49,268 bases of DNA. Origin: Sphingobacteriales bacterium. GTDB lineage: Bacteria > Bacteroidota > Bacteroidia > Chitinophagales > Chitinophagaceae. The stretch covers positions 1-49,268 of the forward strand of contig JACPUV010000018.1 in assembly GCA_016192105.1 (NCBI GenBank), written 5' to 3'. The notes under the pieces were generated by a model. It was not told the origin of the DNA, made no database searches, and saw nothing but the letters and a program-made list of their open reading frames with translations. Below, one piece after another: positions 1 through 6,397 of this stretch; position 1 is the stretch's first letter, and every line of letters begins with the position of its first letter. The position numbers and the translations under genes were made by a program.

Positions 1-140
1 AGACGCCAATGCAGACTTTTTTAGAATCACTACCTTTAGCTAAAGAAAAGCTGATCCAAAACCATGAACCAGCTTAATTTTATCCTTACCCTATAAAACT
101 AAAAAAACCTTGATTGTCAGATAAAGTACTATCTATTACA
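1..140 (+). mobile_element. Right end of an IS481-like element (3' end of transposase plus terminal inverted repeat)
   Basis: Reading from base 3, the open frame TPMQTFLESLPLAKEKL... runs to a TAA at 75-77. It resembles the C-terminal tail of Bacteroidota IS481 transposases (family judgement from memory). After 63 bases of non-coding sequence comes a candidate terminal repeat ending at 140 (...CTATTACA). Read inward as its reverse complement (TGTAATAG...ATCTGACA), it matches about 22 of 28 positions of the sequence starting at 49133 at the other window end. The element is cut by the window start, so its length and activity cannot be judged. Confidence 0.65.
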
Positions 141-549
141 CGTAAAACGAGTAACTGCTCGTTGTTTAAGACAAATGTTATAAGGAGGTGTATTAACTCC
201 CGACTACAAACTCCCGACTCCCGACTGATTTCCTGACACCTGTTTTAAGTACGAAGTACGAACGCATGCCGTAAAACGAGTAACAGTTCGTTTTTTAAGA
301 TACAGGTTATAAGGAGGTGTATTAACTCCCGACTACAAACTCCCGACTACAAACTCCCGACTGCAAACTCCCGACTCCCGACTGATTTCCTGACACCTGT
401 TTTAAGTACGAAGTACGAACGCATGCCGTATAACGAGTAACTGTTCGTTTTTTAAGGTACAGGTTATAAGGAGGTGTATTGACTCCCGACTACAAACTCC
501 CTACTACTAACTCCCGACTCCCGACTGGCTCCCGGCACCCGACACCCTT
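141..549. repeat. Three-unit tandem repeat, non-coding
   Basis: Three direct copies begin at 141, 270 and 427 (about 129, 157 and 123 bp). Each copy starts CGTA(A/T)AACGAGTAAC, continues with a short inverted repeat (AACGAG...CTCGTT in copy 1, weaker in copies 2 and 3), then AAGGAGGTGTATT, then a run of ACTCCCGACT words separated by ACAA. Copies 1 and 2 end with TGTTTTAAGTACGAAGTACG. Copy 2 is longer because it has extra ACTCCCGACT words; copy 3 diverges after them. No reading frame is conserved between copies. The first copy begins exactly where the IS-like element ends. Confidence 0.85.
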
Positions 550-593
550 TAATAGTGCATTTTCCCGAAAACAACAAGTACCAACCGGGCCAA

Positions 594-621
594 TTTTAAA
601 AAATCATGCGAAATAGTTTCG
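594..621 (+). promoter_or_regulatory. Possible promoter for the 648-2924 sensor operon
   Basis: TAGTTTCG at 614-621 resembles the Bacteroidota -7 box TAnnTTTG with one mismatch. A T-rich stretch at 594-597 sits roughly where the -33 box belongs. The start codon follows 26 bases later. This is pattern matching only. Confidence 0.3.
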
Positions 622-647
622 TGGAGTAAAAATAAAAAAGCAAACCC

Positions 648-860
648 ATGTCAAAAAAGTATTCAGCCACACACCGGGTGGTATTGTACTGTAAAGATAT
701 CAGCCTCATTACCGGACGAAAGTACCGGGCTGCCCGGAATCTCTACCTGGCCATCCTTAAGGCATTTGATAAGCAGCCCAGGCAGTTTGTCACGCTGCAG
801 GAATTCAGCCTGTACACCGGTATTCAGGAGGAACTTATACTCAAATACCTTAATTCATAA
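648..860 (+). CDS. Small conserved-looking protein of unknown function (70 aa)
   Basis: A compact, basic 70-residue protein without signal peptide or membrane segment. The second half (FVTLQEFSLYTGIQEELILKYL) reads like a short helix-turn-helix: two amphipathic helices around a TG turn, as seen in small DNA-binding or adaptor proteins of Bacteroidota. It ends 27 bases before the membrane protein at 888 and is followed by a kinase and a LuxR-type regulator, so it is probably the first gene of that operon. No named family was recognised; a DNA-binding role is an inference from helix pattern and charge. Confidence 0.65.
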   Translation: MSKKYSATHRVVLYCKDISLITGRKYRAARNLYLAILKAFDKQPRQFVTLQEFSLYTGIQEELILKYLNS

Positions 861-887
861 AATATTTTTTAATTTAAACCATCAACC

Positions 888-1547
888 ATGACACTCACCC
901 TTTTCCTGTTTATCAGCTTTATTGTATTGCATTTCATTACCGCCATCCTCGTCTGGCAGGTATGGGAAAAAGCGGCTGCCAGCTGGCGCCCGATGCTGCT
1001 GTTTTTCGTGGCCAACTTTATACTCGAGGTCATCGATGCCTTTGTACCGGTCAATACCGTCTTTGTATTTGTAAAAACAGGGCTTCTCCAGGCCCTGGCC
1101 GCCGTACTGCTGATCCTGTGGCAGGCGAGGGTCTGGAAAGTATTTGAACGTCGTCCCTTCTGGTACTTTATCATTTTCGGGGTACTACTTGCCCTCTGGC
1201 TCTTTGAGTCGCTTTTCTTTACCCACCCATCTACCGGTGGTTCCTACTTTATTGTGATCAGTTCTTTCTGTACTACCCTGCTGGCCATTGAAATGATGAA
1301 CCGTAACCTCCCGGAAAGCCAGCAGGTATTCTGGCGCAACCCGGTGTTCCTGTACTGCGCCGGCCTGATTTTTCATTATACCCTGCTGGGATTGCTTGAA
1401 TTGTTTGGTGGTTACCTGAAAGACAGCGGCCAGCCCGCCCTGTACAAGACTTATTTTTTCTATAGCAGTATCAGCATTTTTGTTCAATTACTCTATATCC
1501 GGTCTGTTTTATGCATACCAGCGAAGGACAAATATTATACATACTGA
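888..1547 (+). CDS. Multi-pass membrane protein, probable split sensor module of the adjacent kinase
   Basis: A 219-residue protein with about six or seven hydrophobic segments, beginning near residues 2-22 (LFLFISFIVLHFITAILVW). There is no soluble catalytic domain. Its last 37 bases overlap the start of the histidine kinase at 1511, a strong sign of translational coupling. The size and helix count resemble the 7TM input halves fused to HisKA_3 kinases elsewhere (compare 46460-47836 in this window), but here the membrane part is a separate polypeptide. I infer that it senses a signal in the inner membrane and passes it to the short single-span kinase. A transport role cannot be excluded. Confidence 0.7.
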   Translation: MTLTLFLFISFIVLHFITAILVWQVWEKAAASWRPMLLFFVANFILEVIDAFVPVNTVFVFVKTGLLQALAAVLLILWQARVWKVFERRPFWYFIIFGVLLALWLFESLFFTHPSTGGSYFIVISSFCTTLLAIEMMNRNLPESQQVFWRNPVFLYCAGLIFHYTLLGLLELFGGYLKDSGQPALYKTYFFYSSISIFVQLLYIRSVLCIPAKDKYYTY

Positions 1548-2302
1548 CCGGGGCCACACTGATCGTGGGCGGACTGATCGGTTATTTCCTGATCTCCCTG
1601 GCACGGCAGTTTGAGCGGTACCGGAAGCAGCAGGACGGGTACAATCGCGCCAAGCTCGAGGTGCTGGAACAGGAACGGCGGGTGATCTCGGCCGACCTGC
1701 ATGATGATATTGGGCCCCTGCTTTCGGCCGCGCTGCTGAAGCTGAGCACGGTAAATCCGGAAGGGGCCAGGGAGAAGGGTTTTTTGCAGCAGGCCGATGG
1801 ACATATCCGCGAGATCTACACAAGGATCCGGGAGCTCTCCGTGCAGATGGTGCCCCGGGCCATCGAGAAGAAGGGGCCGTTTTATGGGCTGGACGAGTTT
1901 GCCGAAAGCTGTCTGCAGGGGCAGGAACTGCGGGTGGATATTACCTTATTGTCCTGCCCCGGACTGGGTGAGTACCGTTCCCTGCACCTGTTCCGGATTT
2001 TGCAGGAGATCCTGCACAATACCATCCGGCATGCTGCTGCCCGGCAACTGGAAGTGGATGCCTGGATCGAAGGAAAAGAGTTGTTTGTGCAGACCAGGGA
2101 CGATGGACGGGGCTTTGACCTGGCAGTTGCGCAGGAGAAGGGCGGTCTGGGCCTGCAGAATATCACGGTAAGAGCCCGGATGATCGGGGCGCGGCTGACG
2201 ATGCGGAGCAGTCCGGGAAAGGGTACCCGTTACAGCATACAATTACCATTAACCGAAGAAACGAACAAGCATGACAGTCCCGATCCGGATCATCTTAGCT
2301 GA
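1511..2302 (+). CDS. Sensor histidine kinase, HisKA_3 (NarX/DesK) type
   Basis: 263 aa. One transmembrane segment lies near residues 9-30. A linker leads to the HisKA_3 dimerisation helix with the phosphoacceptor His64 in the motif ADLHDDIGPLL. The ATPase domain follows, with N-box LQEILHNTIRHAA (about 164-176), G1 box RDDGRGFDL (about 196-204) and G2 GGLGLQNI (about 211-218). The protein has almost no sensor of its own, so the preceding membrane protein is the likely input partner. The start overlaps the upstream gene by 37 bases and the end overlaps the response-regulator gene by 32 bases. The cognate regulator is therefore almost certainly the gene at 2271. It should autophosphorylate at His64 and transfer to Asp57 of that regulator. 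Confidence 0.92.
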   Translation: MHTSEGQILYILTGATLIVGGLIGYFLISLARQFERYRKQQDGYNRAKLEVLEQERRVISADLHDDIGPLLSAALLKLSTVNPEGAREKGFLQQADGHIREIYTRIRELSVQMVPRAIEKKGPFYGLDEFAESCLQGQELRVDITLLSCPGLGEYRSLHLFRILQEILHNTIRHAAARQLEVDAWIEGKELFVQTRDDGRGFDLAVAQEKGGLGLQNITVRARMIGARLTMRSSPGKGTRYSIQLPLTEETNKHDSPDPDHLS

Positions 2303-2924
2303 TGACCATGCATTTTTCCGGGAGGGGGTGGCCGGTATTCTGGAGGGCTACCCGGAGATCGAGCTGGTGGACCAGGCGGCGGATGGCCGTCAGCTCCTCA
2401 GTCTCGTGGAGAAGCACCGTCCCGATGTGGTGCTCACGGATATCCAGATGGGTCCGATGGACGGTTTTGAAGCCACCCGCCAGATCCGGCAGCGATTCCC
2501 CGAAGTGGCCGTGATCGCCCTTACGATGCACCACGACAATTTTGCCATTGTGGAAATGCTCCGCGCCGGCGCCACGGGTTATCTGGTAAAGGATTCGGCC
2601 AGGCATGTAGTCGTGGAAGCCATCCGGGCCGCTCACCGCGGCCAGCGTTATTACAGCGAAACCGCCAGCCGCAAAGTCACCGCCCTGATCAGTGGCGGCT
2701 TTTTCGATCCCGATGGCCAGGATGTAATGGGTTTCAGTCCAACGGAATTACGCATTCTCCGCCTCATGTGCCTGGATACCGATACGGATGAAATCGCCAC
2801 CCAGCTCAATATCAGCAAACTCACGCTAAAGCGCTACCGCATCAGGATCTACGAAAAAGCCGGGGTAAAGACCCAGGCGGGGCTGGTGTTTTGGGCGGTG
2901 AAGGAGGGGTTGGTGAGGTGGTAG
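2271..2924 (+). CDS. Response regulator, NarL/LuxR family
   Basis: 217 aa. The receiver domain (1-125) shows the acidic pair D11/D12, phosphoacceptor D57 in LTDIQM, T85 and K107. A LuxR-type helix-turn-helix occupies about 150-212 (FSPTELRILRLMCLD...ISKLTLKRYRIRIYEKAGV). The recognition region contains LTLKRYR rather than the common TV..H signature, so its target site may be atypical. Overlap with the kinase gene marks it as the cognate partner. Targets are not evident from sequence; nearby candidates are its own operon and the genes at 3086-4780. Confidence 0.93.
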   Translation: MTVPIRIILADDHAFFREGVAGILEGYPEIELVDQAADGRQLLSLVEKHRPDVVLTDIQMGPMDGFEATRQIRQRFPEVAVIALTMHHDNFAIVEMLRAGATGYLVKDSARHVVVEAIRAAHRGQRYYSETASRKVTALISGGFFDPDGQDVMGFSPTELRILRLMCLDTDTDEIATQLNISKLTLKRYRIRIYEKAGVKTQAGLVFWAVKEGLVRW

Positions 2925-3085
2925 GGATTAAAAATGAATATTTCCAATTAGCCACTGTCTGAAGTATGGGATGCTTACAGGACAGGGTTAAGATATCAGG
3001 AAAAATACATCCGCGGACCCAAACCGGGATTTAATTTGTCACCTGAATATATCAATAAACACAAAATCACTTTTGTAATTATTTT

Positions 3086-4780
3086 CTATTTCGCTTTTAC
3101 CGCAATGCTCAGGTTCTCCTGTGCTTTATAGAATGCAGGGTTAATAGACAATGCTTTTCTGAAAAAGGGTACTGCCGAATTTGCATTTCCTGAAAGATAG
3201 TAAGCCATCCCAAGCTTATTGTACGCATATTCGTCATTGGGTAAAAGCTGGGTATAAATTGTATATGCGTCTATTGCTTCTGAAAACCGGCCGGAGTATA
3301 AATAAAAGTCACCGAGGCGCAGATGTAAAAAGGGAGCTATTGGATTTAATAACACAGCTTTCTTCAAAGTATCTATGCCTGCCAAAAGCTTGTCTTTAAT
3401 CTGATTTGTTATTACAACCCCGGTTTGAATTTCGGGCAGGGCGTTACACGATACTAAGAACAACTCCCCGGATTTTATCTTTTTATAAAGAGGGTGATTT
3501 TTGCCGGTGATCTTTAAGGCCGCCTTCATATATTTTTCAATCTCATACCTGCGTGTAAAATCAAACTTATCATAATTATCGTTATACAGATATTCGGTAA
3601 GCGTATCAAAATCTGATTGAAGCGCTGCTAAAAGCTGCAATTTCATATATCCCTTTGCTATTCTAAACTCTTCATTGTCCGGGAAAGTTAAAAAGACAGC
3701 CATGGCATTTTGACTGTTGCTTCCGGTTAAATTTTTTTGCTTCAGGTATTTCATGAATTGTCTGAAAGCAACCCGTTTTGAAGAGTCCCTGATAGTTCTT
3801 TCAATGTCGGCCTCTTCATTTCCTTTGAAAGCAAGTCCTGCCTGGTCATTTATAATACTGAAAGTATTTGGCTTAAGTGAAATCTTCGCTTCAGTAAACA
3901 TGTATTTTGTGTACTTGCCAACAACCGATTTAATGTCGCCGTTGAAAACGGGTATTTGTGATTGTTCCGAATGTATTGTAACACTATCACGAACATAGTT
4001 CTGGACTTCAAATAAAGTGACAAGGCTGTCTTTGTTTTTATCTGCAAGACCCTGCAAACCGGCGATGAGGAAATAGGAGAAAAGCCCCCTTCCTCCGCCC
4101 CACTGATCTCCCTCGAGGGAAAGTTCATCAGGCTGGCAGGAAAGCATGTTTACTTCATTTTTCCAGGATTGTTGTAAACTTAGCAATGTGTTTTTCCTGC
4201 CCACATCACCACCACTTAGCTTACCGGAATGACAAGCATCACAGATGAAAAAAGTTTTAACTTCTTTGGCAGACCAGGTTGAAAAAAAATCCCTGAACAG
4301 ATTAATGTCGAGGTATGAAGCGGATTTACGCAGATAGTTTTTTGCTGGCGCATCTCCCAATAGCAAAAGACAGTTGTCTGTTTGAGTAATGTGCTCAATA
4401 TCGCCATGACCGCCAAAATAAATAAATACCTTATCGCCTTTTTTTACCGAATCGCTTATGGCATACAGCTTTTCGGTGACAATATCACGGTTCGCCCTTT
4501 TATTAAGGAATAAGGAAATATTCCTGCTGTCTGACGCTTTTACAGCGGATTTTAAATAATTGTAAAAATATTCGGCGTCAATGTCTGCATATTTAAGTCC
4601 AGGCAGAGATTCGTAGGCAGATACACCAATTACGATTCCAAAGATCCGTCCGGAGTCAGCAAACACCGTATTTGGCTTATCAACTTTAAACCCTTTGTTG
4701 CCGGGCGTCTGTGCATTGCAAATAATACTGGTTAAAGCGCTAAAAACTACCATGAATATCCGTAGTATCATCATTTGCAT
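3086..4780 (-). CDS. Exported caspase-like (peptidase C14) protein with C-terminal TPR repeats
   Basis: 564 aa. A signal peptide ends near CNAQ (residue 24). The caspase fold follows: GIVIGVSAYESLPGLKYAD (about 48-66), catalytic His125 in YFGGHGD and catalytic Cys183 in ICDACHSG. The middle (about 300-440) has no recognised domain. The C-terminus (about 470-560) carries TPR-like helices such as EYAYNKLGMAYYLSGNANSAVPFFRKAL. Both catalytic residues are intact, so a cysteine protease active in the periplasm or outside the cell is expected; the TPR part may recruit substrate. It is convergent with the two-component genes and borders the defence island, but the signal peptide argues against a cytoplasmic abortive-infection role. 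ATG codons at residues 1 and 3 or 4 are equally possible starts. Confidence 0.88.
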   Translation of the reverse strand: MQMMILRIFMVVFSALTSIICNAQTPGNKGFKVDKPNTVFADSGRIFGIVIGVSAYESLPGLKYADIDAEYFYNYLKSAVKASDSRNISLFLNKRANRDIVTEKLYAISDSVKKGDKVFIYFGGHGDIEHITQTDNCLLLLGDAPAKNYLRKSASYLDINLFRDFFSTWSAKEVKTFFICDACHSGKLSGGDVGRKNTLLSLQQSWKNEVNMLSCQPDELSLEGDQWGGGRGLFSYFLIAGLQGLADKNKDSLVTLFEVQNYVRDSVTIHSEQSQIPVFNGDIKSVVGKYTKYMFTEAKISLKPNTFSIINDQAGLAFKGNEEADIERTIRDSSKRVAFRQFMKYLKQKNLTGSNSQNAMAVFLTFPDNEEFRIAKGYMKLQLLAALQSDFDTLTEYLYNDNYDKFDFTRRYEIEKYMKAALKITGKNHPLYKKIKSGELFLVSCNALPEIQTGVVITNQIKDKLLAGIDTLKKAVLLNPIAPFLHLRLGDFYLYSGRFSEAIDAYTIYTQLLPNDEYAYNKLGMAYYLSGNANSAVPFFRKALSINPAFYKAQENLSIAVKAK

Positions 4781-4890
4781 TTGACAGTCAAATTAATTAT
4801 TATTTCTCGAAAGACGTCCATATACCCCATTTCTAGTATATGCCATCTCAAAATCCTTGCTTACCTTAGAGTCCTGACCTTCAAGCAACC

Positions 4891-5121
4891 GTGAACCAAA
4901 ACCCCGAACAAAAGGCACGCGACCAGATCGATGCCGCCCTTATCCGCGCCGGATGGCTTATTCAGGACAAAAGCAGGGTCAACCTGTCTGCCGGACCCGG
5001 GATCGCTGTCCGTGTATACCAGACTGATATCTGTTCTGGGATTACTGCTTTTGACCCGCAAAGCACTATGCAGATTTTTAATCTTAATAATACAAAGGCA
5101 TTTATTCTAAGGAATAAATAA
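4891..5121 (+). pseudogene. 5' stub of a type I restriction HsdR subunit (EcoEI/EcoKI-like), truncated
   Basis: A GTG-started frame begins NQNPEQKARDQIDAALIRAGW and continues IQDKSRVNLSAGPGIAVRVYQTD. This pattern is the start of HsdR proteins of the EcoEI-like subfamily, where it is normally followed by the nuclease core and helicase. Here similarity stops after about 45 residues; the remaining ~30 codons look random and AT-rich and end at 5121. The family is usually near 800 to 1000 residues long, so more than 95% is missing. The intact hsdR at 10058 belongs to a different subfamily, so this is not a duplication of it but the remains of an earlier system. Expression of a 76-residue product is possible. 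Confidence 0.7.
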
Positions 5122-5201
5122 ACATAAATTAATATTCGTTTCTAAAACGATGTGACCTGAATAGGAAGAGAAAGCTGATTGGTAAAATATAAACCTTTAC
5201 A

Positions 5202-6362
5202 ATGTTTGTAATAAATAAATCGACAAATTCAATTGAGTCACTTAACCGAAAGTCATTTTCTGAATTAGGATTTAAGGAAAGAGCTCATTTACAGGAATGG
5301 ATTGCAGGTAATCCTGAAGCACTGGGTGAAAAACTGCTTATCATTCAAAAAGAATTTAGTGATTTTTCTGAAACAAATGAGCGCTTAGACTTATTGGCAC
5401 TTGATAAAAGTGGGAATCTTGTCATAATAGAGAATAAATTGGATGACTCAGGAAAAGATGTTACATGGCAAGCATTAAAATACGCTTCTTACTGCAGTAC
5501 ACTGGTTAAGGAGGAAATCAGAAGTATTTTTCAGGCTTATCTAGATTCAACTTTGCCGGGTAAGAATGCGGTTGATATGCTAAAGGAGTTTTATGACGAC
5601 GAAGACTATTCAGAGATCGTTCTCAACCAAAGAATGACACAACGTATAATTTTAGTTGCCGCAAACTTCCGAAAAGAAGTAACCTCTACCGTTTTATGGC
5701 TAATGAATTTTAAAATTCAAGCTCAATGCTTTAAGGCAACACCATATGAATTAAATCAACAGGTATTTCTAACTCTCGAACAAATTATTCCAACAAAAGA
5801 TGCTCAGGATTATGTTATTTCAATGACGAACAAAGCACAGGAAGAGATAACTACAGAAGTTGAAGTTAAAGCAAGACATAAAATAAGGCTTAAGTTTTGG
5901 GCCGAATTCCTAAAATCTATTAAGAGGAAATCGCCTCTGTTTCAAAATTCAAATGCTACAAAAGACCATTGGCTTGTGGCCGGAGGATCAGGTATTACCT
6001 ATGTGAATTTTAATCTTGTTATTACAAAAACAGACGCGTCGGTTCAGCTGACATTTGGCAGAACCTCACAAGCAGAAAATAAAACTTTATTTGATGCATT
6101 GGCGCTGCATAAAACTGAAATCGAAAGCACATTCGGGGAGCCTTTGGTGTGGGAAAGAATGGAAGAAAAGAAAAGTTCACGTGTCTCCTATTATAAGAAC
6201 GGCCTGAATTATTTTAATGAAGAAGAGTGGGGTGACATTATCTTATTTTTGATTGAGTATGTTAACAAACTCGAAAAATCAGTGAGAAAATTCTTTCCGG
6301 AAATAAAAGCAGCACTGGCTGCATCTATAAAAGATATTCAGGAACCTCTTGAAGAACAGTAA
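5202..6362 (+). CDS. DUF4268-type protein with N-terminal PD-(D/E)XK nuclease-like domain
   Basis: 386 aa, cytoplasmic. The N-terminal ~110 residues carry the nuclease-fold signature: D63 (ERLDLLALD), then E77-N-K79 (NLVIIENKL), spacing typical of the NucS-like/PD-(D/E)XK superfamily. The C-terminal half (about 220-375) resembles DUF4268, a domain often found in proteins beside restriction systems. The gene is AT-rich relative to the flanks, lies between the truncated hsdR stub and hsdM, and ends 35 bases before hsdM, so it may be co-expressed with the type I system. Role inferred: an accessory or independent DNA-targeting nuclease. No helicase, ATPase or methylase domain is present. The start ATG fits the onset of conserved sequence. 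Confidence 0.8.
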   Translation: MFVINKSTNSIESLNRKSFSELGFKERAHLQEWIAGNPEALGEKLLIIQKEFSDFSETNERLDLLALDKSGNLVIIENKLDDSGKDVTWQALKYASYCSTLVKEEIRSIFQAYLDSTLPGKNAVDMLKEFYDDEDYSEIVLNQRMTQRIILVAANFRKEVTSTVLWLMNFKIQAQCFKATPYELNQQVFLTLEQIIPTKDAQDYVISMTNKAQEEITTEVEVKARHKIRLKFWAEFLKSIKRKSPLFQNSNATKDHWLVAGGSGITYVNFNLVITKTDASVQLTFGRTSQAENKTLFDALALHKTEIESTFGEPLVWERMEEKKSSRVSYYKNGLNYFNEEEWGDIILFLIEYVNKLEKSVRKFFPEIKAALAASIKDIQEPLEEQ

Positions 6363-6397
6363 TAAATTTACATATACATTTCAATTCGAAATTTTAA

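Noticed and set aside
141..549. CRISPR array
   Set aside because: Repeat units are 120-160 bp with no unique spacers, no cas gene is present, and the short ACTCCCGACT words vary in spacing.
2945..3085. Possible small gene or fragment between the LuxR regulator and the caspase gene
   Set aside because: A short open frame (SEVWDAYRTGLRYQEKY...) runs into the antisense of the caspase gene without start codon or recognisable family; it may be a remnant but cannot be supported.
3086..4780. Caspase protein as a defence effector of the neighbouring island
   Set aside because: A clear signal peptide and opposite strand make a cytoplasmic suicide role unlikely; kept as a separate exported protease.
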